From NCBI GenBank assembly GCA_034440595.1, contig JAWXCH010000476.1, positions 1 to 23,316 on the forward strand: DNA of 23,316 bases, given 5' to 3'. Below, piece by piece: positions 1-8,375 of the stretch. The number at the start of each line of letters is the position of its first letter. Position 1 is the stretch's first letter. The stretch is from JAWXCH01 sp034440595. Its GTDB lineage: Bacteria > Planctomycetota > Planctomycetia > Pirellulales > JALHPA01. Below the pieces are notes generated by a model. That model was given only the letters and a program-made list of their open reading frames with translations, was not told where the DNA came from and ran no database searches. A program made the translations under genes and the position numbers.

Positions 1-1
1 A

Positions 2-1420
2 TATATCAATGAGCCGCGCGCCATGCCGGTGGAGTTCTTTAAAAACCGGCCAGAAATGGCGGGCACGCCCGACCGCGAGCAGCCGGGCTACCAGGCGATG
101 TGTACCTCGCATCCTGCCGTGCGGCAGTGGCTGACCGATGGGATGGCCTATCTCTTTGAAAAGGTACCGGGATTAGGGGGCGTCATTACGATCACCGCAT
201 CCGAAAATCTGACCAATTGCTATTCGCGATTGAGTCAGGAAGATTGCCCGCACTGCCGTGAGCGTGCAATCGGTGACATACTTTTGGAAGTGAACAAGGC
301 CATTGCCGAAGGAGTGCATCGCAGCGCGCCCGATGCCAAAGTCTTTGTCTGGGACTGGGCCTGGTTCCGCCACGGCGATGCCAGCGAAACGATAGCAAAG
401 CTTCCCAAATCGGTCTGGCTGATGAGTGTCAGCGAGTGGAAGCTGCCGATCGAACATCAAGGAATCAAAGGCTTGGTCGGTGAGTATGCAATGTCCCTGG
501 TCGGGCCAGGGCCTCGAGCTTTGCAGCACTGGAAAGTGGCCAAAGAACATGGCTTGAAGATCGCTGCCAAGACGCAATACAACTGCACCTGGGAAATTGC
601 CGCGTTGCCGTTTATTCCGGTAATGGATCTCGTTGCACAGCACAATGTCAATCTGGCGTCTGAAGGATTGGATGGGCAGATGATGAGTTGGTCGCTGGGG
701 GGCTATCCGTCGCTGAACCTGGAGCTGGCGCGCCGGATCTCGGAACAAAAAAAGCCAGACGGCGATGCAGCACTGCAGTCACTGGCGGAAGATGCCTTTG
801 GCAAGCAGGCGGCCCCGTTGATTCGCAAGGCCTGGACGCAATTCAGCGCGGCATTTCGCGAGTACCCCTACAACTCCAGCGGGCTGTATGCCGGTGCACA
901 ACATATGGGGCCAGCCAACTTGCTGTATGGTAAGCCGACCGGTTACGGCGCGACGATGGTCGGATTCCCCTATGACGATGTGGTCAGTTGGTGTGGGCAC
1001 TATCCCGACGTGATCTATCTTAGCCAAATGCAAAAACTGTCCGAGGGCTGGGCCAAGGGAATGGAGTCGTTTGAAAAAGCGGTGGCACTGGCAGACCCAG
1101 ATAAGAAAGAGGAGGCGCAGCGTGAACTGAGCGTGGCCAAGGCGCTGGGGCTGCATTGGGCCAGTGTCGCCAACCAGACGCAGTTTGCGATGGACCGCAA
1201 TGCGGTGGCCCGCTCGAACAATCCAGCCGATCAGGAGCATCTGAAGCAGCGAATGCGGTCAACCATCGATAGCGAGATTGCGCTGGCCAAGCAGATGTAC
1301 GACGTGAGCAAAGCGGACTCGCGCGTCGGCTTTGAAGCGACCATGCACTACTACTACGTGCCGCTGGATCTGGTGGAGAAGGTTATTAACTGCGAACATG
1401 TGATAGCGGAGTTGAAGTAG
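2..1420 (+). CDS. Glycosidase-like protein, C-terminal part (5' truncated)
   Basis: The reading frame is open from base 2 and gives coding-like residues (Y-I-N-E-P-R-A) before the first ATG at 23, so the gene starts outside the window and that ATG is internal. About 470 residues are visible. Features include an E-N-L-T-N-C stretch followed by C-P-H-C about ten residues later, aromatic-rich W-D-W-A-W and W-S-L-G-G-Y segments, and a helical C-terminal third. A short cysteine cluster after an acidic/Asn loop is known from TIM-barrel glycosidase-like families such as DUF4838 and GH20/GH67 relatives, common in planctomycetes. A role in polysaccharide or glycoconjugate breakdown is therefore inferred; substrate and catalytic residues cannot be named. 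The stop is TAG at 1418-1420. The next gene lies 424 bases away, so no operon is implied. Confidence 0.72.
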   Translation, partial: YINEPRAMPVEFFKNRPEMAGTPDREQPGYQAMCTSHPAVRQWLTDGMAYLFEKVPGLGGVITITASENLTNCYSRLSQEDCPHCRERAIGDILLEVNKAIAEGVHRSAPDAKVFVWDWAWFRHGDASETIAKLPKSVWLMSVSEWKLPIEHQGIKGLVGEYAMSLVGPGPRALQHWKVAKEHGLKIAAKTQYNCTWEIAALPFIPVMDLVAQHNVNLASEGLDGQMMSWSLGGYPSLNLELARRISEQKKPDGDAALQSLAEDAFGKQAAPLIRKAWTQFSAAFREYPYNSSGLYAGAQHMGPANLLYGKPTGYGATMVGFPYDDVVSWCGHYPDVIYLSQMQKLSEGWAKGMESFEKAVALADPDKKEEAQRELSVAKALGLHWASVANQTQFAMDRNAVARSNNPADQEHLKQRMRSTIDSEIALAKQMYDVSKADSRVGFEATMHYYYVPLDLVEKVINCEHVIAELK

Positions 1421-1844
1421 AAGGTGCCGCACTCCACCAATTTGCCGCTGGACTGATGGCTGACGTTGCGTTGATCATGCCGATTTGATCGGCGCTGTTG
1501 AAAACCAAAAGCCGTGACTCGGTACCCGGTCGGCCAGCTTCTGGCTAACCGGATCACTGCCTCCATTCTTGTCTCACAAGCGGCAGCGTTTTTTCTTACG
1601 CCAAGTGGTATTTACCCCACTCTCGGGGGTACAGGTGTCCAATTAAGTATCGTTCGGGGAAGTCGCATCGACGTTGCCCGAACCTTACGATTTTGTTATA
1701 TTTGTGGCGTATACTTCCTAAACTCTTAGCTGGCTATGCACTTGGACGGCGGAAATTGCCAGTGTCCAGGAAGCCCACACGGTTCCCACCGAATTTTGTC
1801 GAATCGCACAACCTGCTTATTTCCGCAAGCGGAGCTAGACGTAC
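1421..1844. other. Intergenic gap upstream of the SulP fusion gene
   Basis: No convincing gene is visible. Small hairpins are present at 1479-1493 (GCCGAT, loop TTG, ATCGGC), 1533-1545 (GCCAG/CTGGC), 1568-1580 (CTTGT/ACAAG, followed eight bases later by six T at 1589-1594) and 1613-1631 (TACCCC/GGGGTA). None is a strong intrinsic terminator; the third is the nearest to one. A TATACT hexamer at 1710-1715 could be a -10 box for the next gene, but no good -35 lies 16-18 bases upstream. Confidence 0.4.
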
Positions 1845-4163
1845 ATGCCTTCATATCCGGGTGAATTGCTGAATGACGCGTCGAACAATGGCCACTCAAA
1901 AAACGGCTCCTTCTTGACTACGCTGCCACGCGATTTCATGTCAGGGCTGGTCGTGTTTCTGGTGGCCTTGCCGCTCTGCTTGGGTGTGGCGCTAGCGTCC
2001 GAGGCACCACTCTTCTCGGGTTTGCTGGCCGGCATTGTCGGCGGAATTCTAGTCGGCATATTGAGTGGGTCACATACCAGCGTCAGCGGACCGGCGGCCG
2101 GTTTGACGGCGGTGGTCGCGGCGCAGATCAATTCGCTAGAATCATTTCAAACTTTTCTGTTGGCGGTCGTGATCGCCGGTGTCATACAGATCGCCCTCGG
2201 CGTAGCCAAGGCCGGCTTCATCGCGTCGTTCTTTCCCACTAGCGTGATTAAAGGTCTGCTAGCTGCGATCGGTGTGATACTAATTCTCAAACAGATTCCG
2301 CACATTTTTGGCCATGACGCGGACCCCGAAGGGGACATGGCATTTTTCCAAACGGATCACGAGAATACTTTTTCTGAGCTGGCCAAGTTTGTGAACTATG
2401 TCAGCCCTGGTGCCACCGCGATCGGATTGTTCTCGCTAGTGGTGCTGGTCCTTTGGGACCGAACCAAGACATTAAAGAAATCGATTGTGCCTTCCGCCTT
2501 GGTCGTGGTCTTGATTGGGATAGCTGCAAATTGGTTATTCGGTCGTTTGGGATATTCAGCGTGGGTCGTCAGCCCGGAGCATCTAGTTCAGGTGCCTGTT
2601 GCGGAGAGTCTGGATGGATTTCTGGCTTTCCTGCAGTTGCCGGACTTTACGCAGTGGAATAATCCCAAAGTGTATGTCGCGGCGTTGACAATCGCCGCAG
2701 TGGCTTCGCTCGAGACGCTGTTGAATTTGGAGGCGGTCGATAAGCTTGATCCCCAGCAACGGAATTCCCCCGCCAGTCGCGAACTATGGGCTCAAGGTGT
2801 CGGAAATGTGACGGCCGGCCTGATCGGCGGTTTGCCGATTACGTCGGTAGTGATTCGCAGCTCGGTGAATATCAACGCTGGCGGCAAGACGAAATTGTCC
2901 GCGATTATCCACGGTATATTCCTGCTGACTAGTGTAGCCCTGTTACCAACCTATCTGAATTTGATTCCGCTTTCTTCGTTGGCGGCGATTTTGCTCGTGA
3001 CCGGCGTGAAATTGGTTAGTCCCGCGTTGGTAAAAAAGATGTGGGCGCAGGGTAATTCGCAATTCGTTCCGTTTGTCACGACCGTCCTTGCGATTGTGGT
3101 AACAGATCTATTGATCGGTGTGCTGATTGGACTGGCTGTGAGTGTCTGCTTTATATTGCACAGCAATCTGCGTCGGCCTATTCGACGCTTCAAGGAGAAG
3201 CACATCGGTGGCGAAGTCCAACACATAGAACTGGCTAACCAAGTCAGCTTCTTGAATCGCGCGGCTCTATCCAAAGCTTTTGACCAGGTTCCGCGCGGCG
3301 GACATCTGTTGATCGACGCGGTCCATACCGATTACATCGATCCCGACGTGCTGGATCTGATTCGAGCATTCAAAGAAGAAACAGGACCGGCGCGCGGCGT
3401 GATGGTCAGTCTGCGAGGTTTCCGCGGCAAGTATCAGTTTGAGGACGAAACGCAGTTTGTGGACTATTCCACCCGTGAGTTGCAAAGCGCGCTCACGCCC
3501 GAACATGTGCTGGATATTCTGAAGGCTGGCCACCAGCGATTTCTCAGCGGGCATCGGCTGACGCGCGACCTCGGTCGGCAGGTCAGCGCCACGGCCGAAT
3601 CACAGCACCCGCTGGCTGTTGTGCTTAGTTGCGTCGATGCACGCACACCGACCGAATTGATATTTGATCTAGGGGTCGGCGATATTATCAGTGTTCGCAT
3701 TGCAGGAAACATCGTCAGCCGCAAGGTCGTCGGCAGTATCGAGTACGGGTGCGCCGTTGCCGGAGCGAAGCTTCTGCTGGTAATCGGCCACACGCGGTGT
3801 GGTGCCGTCACGGCAGCGGTTCAGTCTTGTTGCGGATTTCGTTTGTCCGATGCGGCGAACGAATGCATGCATTTGGAGCATATCGTCAAAGAAATTGAGA
3901 AATCAATCGACCCGGCAGATTGCAGAACCTTCAAGGAACGATCGGATATCGAACGTGAGGCGATCATCGACAATGTCGCGCGCCGCAATGTGTTGAACGC
4001 TGTCGATCATCTGCTACAACACAGCCGGGCACTGGACGACCTCGTTCAAGAGGGCCGGATCGCCATCGTCGGCGCGATGTACAACGTGGTGACTCGAGAG
4101 ATCGAGTTTCTGACGAATCTCGAAGGTAAGCGGAAGAGCGATGCGGTCTCGCTGGTGATGTAG
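1845..4163 (+). CDS. SulP-family anion transporter fused to STAS and beta-carbonic anhydrase
   Basis: This 772-residue inner-membrane protein has three parts. Residues about 25-430 form a SulP/SLC26 transporter with many hydrophobic helices, including the early P-L-C-L-G-V-A-L-A and S-G-P-A-A-G-L motifs. Residues about 455-535 form a STAS domain, and about 550-765 a beta-class carbonic anhydrase. The anhydrase keeps all zinc ligands and the catalytic pair: Cys596, Asp598, Arg600 (C-V-D-A-R), His649 and Cys652 (H-T-R-C-G). SulP-carbonic anhydrase fusions are known and have been proposed to move bicarbonate, with the anhydrase interconverting CO2 and bicarbonate at the cytoplasmic mouth. Sulfate is the alternative substrate, but a dedicated sulfate importer lies elsewhere in this window. 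The ATG at 1845 has only a weak upstream GGAG. The gene stands alone between two gaps. Confidence 0.95.
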   Translation: MPSYPGELLNDASNNGHSKNGSFLTTLPRDFMSGLVVFLVALPLCLGVALASEAPLFSGLLAGIVGGILVGILSGSHTSVSGPAAGLTAVVAAQINSLESFQTFLLAVVIAGVIQIALGVAKAGFIASFFPTSVIKGLLAAIGVILILKQIPHIFGHDADPEGDMAFFQTDHENTFSELAKFVNYVSPGATAIGLFSLVVLVLWDRTKTLKKSIVPSALVVVLIGIAANWLFGRLGYSAWVVSPEHLVQVPVAESLDGFLAFLQLPDFTQWNNPKVYVAALTIAAVASLETLLNLEAVDKLDPQQRNSPASRELWAQGVGNVTAGLIGGLPITSVVIRSSVNINAGGKTKLSAIIHGIFLLTSVALLPTYLNLIPLSSLAAILLVTGVKLVSPALVKKMWAQGNSQFVPFVTTVLAIVVTDLLIGVLIGLAVSVCFILHSNLRRPIRRFKEKHIGGEVQHIELANQVSFLNRAALSKAFDQVPRGGHLLIDAVHTDYIDPDVLDLIRAFKEETGPARGVMVSLRGFRGKYQFEDETQFVDYSTRELQSALTPEHVLDILKAGHQRFLSGHRLTRDLGRQVSATAESQHPLAVVLSCVDARTPTELIFDLGVGDIISVRIAGNIVSRKVVGSIEYGCAVAGAKLLLVIGHTRCGAVTAAVQSCCGFRLSDAANECMHLEHIVKEIEKSIDPADCRTFKERSDIEREAIIDNVARRNVLNAVDHLLQHSRALDDLVQEGRIAIVGAMYNVVTREIEFLTNLEGKRKSDAVSLVM

Positions 4164-4234
4164 CACTTCTGTGCTGGGCGACTTGCTGCATAGATCGATT
4201 GAATGTCCTGCGTCGATTTTGCTTGTGCATTAGC

Positions 4235-4263
4235 TTGTACCGAGAAATCGCCGTACATATATG
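4235..4263 (+). promoter_or_regulatory. Candidate sigma-70 promoter for the FGE-like gene
   Basis: TTGTAC at 4235-4240 and TATATG at 4258-4263 are separated by 17 bases. They match the consensus in three and four of six positions. A start near 4270 would give a leader of roughly 130 bases containing the hairpin at 4335-4364. This is pattern matching only; planctomycete promoters are poorly conserved. Confidence 0.28.
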
Positions 4264-4334
4264 GAGAAATGGCCTCGATCCTGAGTTTTTTTCTCCCTTT
4301 CGCCAGCGGCTCGAAATAGAATAGGGAGCAACGT

Positions 4335-4364
4335 GAATCGCACCGCACTACAGCGGTGAGATTC
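4335..4364 (+). other. Stem-loop in the leader of the FGE-like gene
   Basis: GAATC, one unpaired G, CACCGC, a six-base loop, GCGGTG, one unpaired A, then GATTC form an 11-bp stem with one internal mismatch. It ends 26 bases before the Shine-Dalgarno of the next gene. A T-rich stretch follows only after several bases (TTTCGTTTAAAAG). It could be a weak terminator for the SulP gene or a leader structure for the FGE-like gene; the sequence does not decide. Confidence 0.4.
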
Positions 4365-4403
4365 GGTCTGTTTCGTTTAAAAGATTTTTAAGGAGGGCCA
4401 GCC

Positions 4404-5417
4404 GTGCATTTTCATTCCCAAGGATACTACCGTCGGTTTACTGTCTGCCTGTTCGCATTGCCACTGCTACTGACCGCTATTGGTACTACAGTGGTTGCTG
4501 AGGAGGAACCCGAGGTCAAAGTCGTCACCAACTCCATCGGCATGAAGCTGGCCGAAATTCCCGCTGGTACATTCAAAATGGGCAACCCGCTCAGCGAACT
4601 GGACAAGTACACCAAATCGCAAGGCCCTGTACACGAGGTTAGCCTGCCTTCCTTTTTGCTCGGCTGCTATGAGGTAACTCAAGCCGAGTACAAAAAAGTG
4701 ACGGGCAAGAACCCGAGCAGTTTTTCGGCAACTGGGAAAGGCAAAGAGAAAGCCAAAGTGGCCGGAAAGGATACCGCGAACTTCCCGGTTGAAAGCCTCA
4801 GTTGGTTCGACATGGTGCTGTTCTGCAACAAGCTTTCTGAAAAAGAAAAGTTGCCGCCGTTTTATGTAATCGAGAACAAGAAAGTCGTGAACGAAGTTGT
4901 CTTCGGCGCGAATCGAACATTCACCTATTACGACGTGAAGAGTGTTGGTGGGCCGGGCTACCGCCTGCCTACCGAAGCGGAGTGGGAGTACGCCTGCCGC
5001 GCCGGCACCACGACCACCTATAGCCATGGAAACCGTGCCAACGGCCGCGAGTCGAACATTATAGGCCGGTTTCCGGTGGGAACTGAGGCGAAAGGACCCG
5101 ATCGGGAACAGCCGCTGCCGGTGGGCAACTTTCCGCCCAACGCGTTTGGCCTGTACGACATGCATGGCAACGTCTGGGAAATGTGCCAGGATGTCTACGA
5201 CGATAAAGCATATAAGAATCGCGCCGGCGACAAGGTGGTCAACCCGGTGGTGATCGAAGGGGACTTGGTCGGCGGACCAACTACCTCGCATAGCTGTCGA
5301 GGTGGAAGTTGGCAGAGCGGTGCCAAGCCGGCCGCCTCATTTTATCGATTCTCGATGACCGCTTCGCACTATACATCAACCGACACCGGGTTTCGCGTAG
5401 CAAGATCGCCTAAGTAG
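4404..5417 (+). CDS. Secreted FGE/SUMF1-like (formylglycine-generating enzyme family) protein
   Basis: Translation starts at GTG 4404, supported by a perfect AGGAGG at 4391-4396 seven bases upstream. Residues 1-32 are a signal peptide (basic Y-Y-R-R, hydrophobic core, V-V-A cleavage site). Residues about 41-335 form an FGE-sulfatase domain, with N-S-I-G-M-K-L near 43-49, the hallmark R-L-P-T-E-A-E-W-E-Y-A at 187-197, G-N-V-W-E at 255-259, R-G-G-S-W at 299-303 and G-F-R-V-A-R at 329-334. True FGEs oxidise a sulfatase cysteine using two cysteines just after G-G-S. Here those positions are Ser305 and Ala310, so formylglycine formation is unlikely. Such paralogues are abundant in planctomycetes and may bind proteins or sugars outside the cytoplasm; the function here is unknown. 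No sulfatase gene is nearby. The gene converges with the next one, 17 bases between stops. Confidence 0.93.
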   Translation: MHFHSQGYYRRFTVCLFALPLLLTAIGTTVVAEEEPEVKVVTNSIGMKLAEIPAGTFKMGNPLSELDKYTKSQGPVHEVSLPSFLLGCYEVTQAEYKKVTGKNPSSFSATGKGKEKAKVAGKDTANFPVESLSWFDMVLFCNKLSEKEKLPPFYVIENKKVVNEVVFGANRTFTYYDVKSVGGPGYRLPTEAEWEYACRAGTTTTYSHGNRANGRESNIIGRFPVGTEAKGPDREQPLPVGNFPPNAFGLYDMHGNVWEMCQDVYDDKAYKNRAGDKVVNPVVIEGDLVGGPTTSHSCRGGSWQSGAKPAASFYRFSMTASHYTSTDTGFRVARSPK

Positions 5418-5434
5418 CGGATCTCGCATCAAAG

Positions 5435-6217
5435 CTACGAGTGCGGTGCAAAGAATTCCAGGCGTATGTCCTGCAAGAAGGGCAGCCGCGTTCGATATTC
5501 CACGAGCGCAGCCAGGTCCAGATCGGCCGAAAGCGTTGTCTCCTCGTTATCGAGGGCGGCGAGGACTTGCCCCTGGGGATCGATGATCTGACTCTGCCCA
5601 GTGTAGTTCAGTGTTGGATCGCGGCCGGTGCGATTGACGCCGATGACATATGCCTGGTTTTCGATCGCGCGCGCTTTGAGCAGCGCGGTCCAGTGTGCCT
5701 CACGTGGAGAGGGCCAGTTGGCAATCACGACCAGCAAGTTGGCTCCGGCCATTACCGCGCGGCGAGCTAGCTCTGGAAAACGCAGGTCATAGCAGATGAG
5801 CGGTGAGAGGCAAAATTCGCCGCAGTCGACAACCACAGACTGGTTGCCGGCCTGATAGTGCGCACCTTCGCCGCCCAAAGTGAACGGTTGTTGCTTTTCG
5901 TAGCTGGCCAGTTGCAGCCCGGCCGGGCTGAACAACAGACTATTGTTAGTCAGTCGCTGCTGATTCCGTGTAGCAATTCCCCCCATCACGTAGCAAGAAG
6001 TAGCGAGCGACAGCTCTTTCAAGAACCGGTGCGCCGGGCCATTAGGCGTCTCGGCGATTTCCACGGCGTTCATACTGAAGCCGGTGGCGTACATTTCCGG
6101 CAGCACGATCAATGAGCCAGGCTCCGGCCTTGCCGAATCCAGAAGTTGTTTGGCTCTGGCGATGCTGGCCGCCGGATCTTCCCAGACTGAGTCCAATTGA
6201 ACCGCGATAACACGCAT
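5435..6217 (-). CDS. Carbon-nitrogen hydrolase (nitrilase superfamily, omega-amidase-like)
   Basis: This 260-residue cytoplasmic amidase has the complete nitrilase triad: Glu41 in L-P-E-M-Y-A-T-G-F, Lys108 in Y-E-K-Q-Q-P-F, and Cys142 in L-I-C-Y-D-L-R-F-P-E. The P-E-M-Y-A-T-G-F-S-M block and the length resemble YafV/Nit2-type omega-amidases, which hydrolyse alpha-ketoglutaramate or alpha-ketosuccinamate from glutamine and asparagine transamination. The subfamily call is from motif resemblance. The ATG at 6217 directly opens the conserved first beta strand (M-R-V-I-A-V-Q-L-D), although no good Shine-Dalgarno is visible. The J-domain/VanZ fusion gene ends 77 bases upstream on the same strand, so co-transcription is possible but no functional link is evident. 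Confidence 0.92.
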   Translation of the reverse strand: MRVIAVQLDSVWEDPAASIARAKQLLDSARPEPGSLIVLPEMYATGFSMNAVEIAETPNGPAHRFLKELSLATSCYVMGGIATRNQQRLTNNSLLFSPAGLQLASYEKQQPFTLGGEGAHYQAGNQSVVVDCGEFCLSPLICYDLRFPELARRAVMAGANLLVVIANWPSPREAHWTALLKARAIENQAYVIGVNRTGRDPTLNYTGQSQIIDPQGQVLAALDNEETTLSADLDLAALVEYRTRLPFLQDIRLEFFAPHS

Positions 6218-6294
6218 GACCGATACTTTCAGAGGGAATCGGTGCTTTACTATTGCTTCAAGGAATAGCGCCAGCGCCGCGACAACATCATATG

Positions 6295-7464
6295 CTAAAA
6301 CGCTACGGCCCTGTTCTCGCGCGCGTCGTCATGTTTTCTGCGACGAAACAATTGCATGATGCTGAAAGCGATCAGGCCTGCTGTGATGCCGGATAAGTCC
6401 GCCGCCCAATCGTTGAGCGAGTAGCTCCGGCCGGTCCATTTCTGGGTGTATTCATCAATGTATCCAACGACAGCCAATACCAGCCAGATGCAAAACAGCA
6501 TTGTCCACGAAATGCCAATTCGGTGCTGGCGTCGATCTGCATCGCGCAGCGACATCAGGCAAGCCAGCAAGAATGCCAAACCAAAGTAGATGCAGAAATG
6601 CGCTATCTTATCTAACTCTATCCTTGTGGTCGGGATCTTTGGCAATTTGTCTCCGGGCCAGTGTGTCGCTGTGAATACGACCATGATGTACAAAATAAAC
6701 AACCGCACGATAATGCGGTATGCTCGTCGTCGCGAATCGCGTACGGCCCTGTCTTCGTGCTGGGTGATGATCTCCGTCTCCGGCAGCATACGCCGCAGGC
6801 GAAATGTGTTGAACCAACCGATGAACGTATCGGTGATATCCAGCCGAGTCAGTTGAGTCATTTGCCCTAGCGTGCTGACTGATCCTACGCCAACGCTGGT
6901 TCCGCCTAAGCGCAACTCGTGCAGGTTCTTGAAAACTTGCAATTCCTTGATGGCCGAATTGCCGATTCGCGCTCCGCTCAGGTCCAGCCGCTTCAGCGTG
7001 CTGAGAGCCGCGGCATGCTGTGTGAGAAAGCGGATATCATCAATATTGACGTGCGGGTCAGTCCAATGGATTCCCACTACGCGGTCGAGTACCTGCGCAA
7101 AATCGGGGCCAATTTCCCGAGCCATCCATTCGGTGGATTGCAGATCAACACTCCCCCCGCGACGACGGATCTCGGCAATGATTTCTTCTTGCTGCGCGTA
7201 ACGCTCAATACTAGTCGCCAGCCAACCACGACGGCTGGCCCTAAACCGAGCAAACTCGGTCGCCGCTTCGTAATCGGCCTGCAACTGGGTGAACGCAGCC
7301 ACCGAACCGCCTCGGTCGGGGTGGGCCTTCTTGGCATGCTCGCGATAAGCCGTTTCCACATCCTCAGTGGTGCAGGGGAGCAAAATGCCCAGGCGAACTA
7401 AAAAGTCAGGGCGGCCATTCGCCGCGCGGGTTGCATCGTTATCGGCCGAGGCAGTCTTGGTCAT
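6295..7464 (-). CDS. J-domain / leucine-rich repeat / VanZ-like membrane fusion protein
   Basis: This 389-residue protein has three recognisable parts. Residues about 19-75 resemble a J domain, with H-P-D at 48-50 between two helices. Residues about 151-216 carry two or three leucine-rich repeats (L-K-R-L-D-L-S-G, L-H-E-L-R-L-G-G, L-T-R-L-D-I-T-D). Residues about 250-372 are a VanZ-like module with four hydrophobic segments (about 251-266, 287-304, 318-336, 353-372) and the family motifs D-K-x-x-H at 285-289, D-E-Y-T-Q at 337-341, Arg346 and Asp352. J domains recruit and stimulate DnaK. VanZ-like proteins are poorly understood membrane proteins, the founder giving low-level teicoplanin resistance. 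Recruitment of a chaperone to the membrane is a guess from architecture. No Shine-Dalgarno is seen before ATG 7464. The tail after 373 is basic and cytoplasmic-like. Confidence 0.9.
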   Translation of the reverse strand: MTKTASADNDATRAANGRPDFLVRLGILLPCTTEDVETAYREHAKKAHPDRGGSVAAFTQLQADYEAATEFARFRASRRGWLATSIERYAQQEEIIAEIRRRGGSVDLQSTEWMAREIGPDFAQVLDRVVGIHWTDPHVNIDDIRFLTQHAAALSTLKRLDLSGARIGNSAIKELQVFKNLHELRLGGTSVGVGSVSTLGQMTQLTRLDITDTFIGWFNTFRLRRMLPETEIITQHEDRAVRDSRRRAYRIIVRLFILYIMVVFTATHWPGDKLPKIPTTRIELDKIAHFCIYFGLAFLLACLMSLRDADRRQHRIGISWTMLFCIWLVLAVVGYIDEYTQKWTGRSYSLNDWAADLSGITAGLIAFSIMQLFRRRKHDDARENRAVAF

Positions 7465-7777
7465 AAGTTCAACGGTTGATCAAGAATCGTGAAAAAACTG
7501 TAAATCCGCCGCGATTGCAGGTTGTACTTCGCACCGACCGGTCCCCATATTTTCCGCCGGTGACCGATGATTCCGCTATAATCATAGAACTATCAGGGGG
7601 CCAATGCGAATGCCGGTCTGCAAGGCTGCCACTTTTATTGAATGCTGGTATTATAACGACCCTGGCCGACAGTGGCAGTGCGCGATTTTGCGGCTTGCTC
7701 CGGTTACGCCGCCAGTCCCCCTGCTGACAATGTCCAAATAGCTCAACTTACCTGCCTGCCTGAAGTAGGCTCCCTAT
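7465..7777. other. Divergent intergenic gap
   Basis: This region separates the divergent J-domain fusion and thioredoxin-like genes. On + there is a perfect TATAAT at 7577-7582, but no acceptable -35 box 16-18 bases upstream, and an extended -10 look-alike (TGG then TATTAT) at 7646-7654. Either could start the thioredoxin-like gene with a leader of about 120-190 bases. An 83-codon frame at 7476-7727 has no ribosome binding site and no recognisable protein features. Confidence 0.35.
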
Positions 7778-8341
7778 ATGTACGACTACGCCGCCAAGCT
7801 GAATGAGGGCCTGACCTATCACGAGTTTCTAGCACGGCATGGAACAGCAGACCAGCGACTGCGCTGGGGGAAATTCTTCGAAGCCGTTCAATTGACCGAT
7901 GCGCAGCACGCGCTGCTCTCTGGCTTTCAAAGAACCCTCCGAGTCGCCTGTCTGGCCGGTGCCTGGTGTGGCGACTGCGTCAATCAGTGCCCGATCTTTC
8001 AGCGCTTTGCCGAGGTTACACCGAAGCTGGACGTGCGATATTTTGATCGCGATACGCATCCTGACCTGACAGCGGAGCTGAAAATCTGCGGCGGAGCGCG
8101 CGTACCCGTGGTGGTGTTTTTGAGTGAGGATGCTCAACCGGTTGGCTGGTACGGAGACCGCACACTGTCGAAATACCGGCAACTTGCGAGAGAGCAACTT
8201 GGTTCGGCCTGTCCAACCGGTATCGGTCCCATCGATCAATCGATGCTGGCCGCCGTGACGCAAGAGTGGCTGAATGAATTTGAAAGAGCGCATCTGCTAT
8301 TGCGGCTATCTTCCCGCTTGCGCACGCTGCACGGCGATTAG
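7778..8341 (+). CDS. Thioredoxin-fold protein with C-G-D-C active site
   Basis: This 187-residue, apparently cytoplasmic protein lacks a signal peptide. A helical N-terminal extension (about 1-50) leads into a thioredoxin core with the redox motif W-C-G-D-C at 63-67 and the cis-proline loop R-V-P at 108-110, followed by a helical C-terminus. A further cysteine, Cys71, sits four residues after the motif. Thioredoxin-family proteins with W-C-G-D-C are widespread in planctomycetes and Firmicutes, usually annotated only as thioredoxin family. Disulfide exchange is the expected chemistry; the partner is unknown. ATG 7778 fits the start of the conserved region (M-Y-D-Y) but has no strong Shine-Dalgarno. 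The gene is monocistronic and converges with ndvB, 34 bases between ends. Confidence 0.88.
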   Translation: MYDYAAKLNEGLTYHEFLARHGTADQRLRWGKFFEAVQLTDAQHALLSGFQRTLRVACLAGAWCGDCVNQCPIFQRFAEVTPKLDVRYFDRDTHPDLTAELKICGGARVPVVVFLSEDAQPVGWYGDRTLSKYRQLAREQLGSACPTGIGPIDQSMLAAVTQEWLNEFERAHLLLRLSSRLRTLHGD

Positions 8342-8375
8342 CTTCACCAAACTATCGAGGCGCACCTCGGGAAAC

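Noticed and set aside
1479..1493. Intrinsic terminator of the first gene
   Set aside because: The six-bp stem is not followed by a T run and lies about 60 bases after the stop; too weak to call.
4467..5291. A 274-codon minus-strand frame opposite the FGE-like gene
   Set aside because: The + strand carries a signal peptide, a perfect ribosome site and family motifs across the same bases; the antisense frame shows no domain.
7476..7727. Small gene in the divergent gap
   Set aside because: No ribosome site, no protein-like features, and it spans the likely promoter region.
6295..8341. A stress or defence cassette formed by the J-domain fusion, amidase and thioredoxin-like genes
   Set aside because: The thioredoxin-like gene is divergent, the amidase is a standard metabolic type, and no nuclease, toxin or other effector is present.
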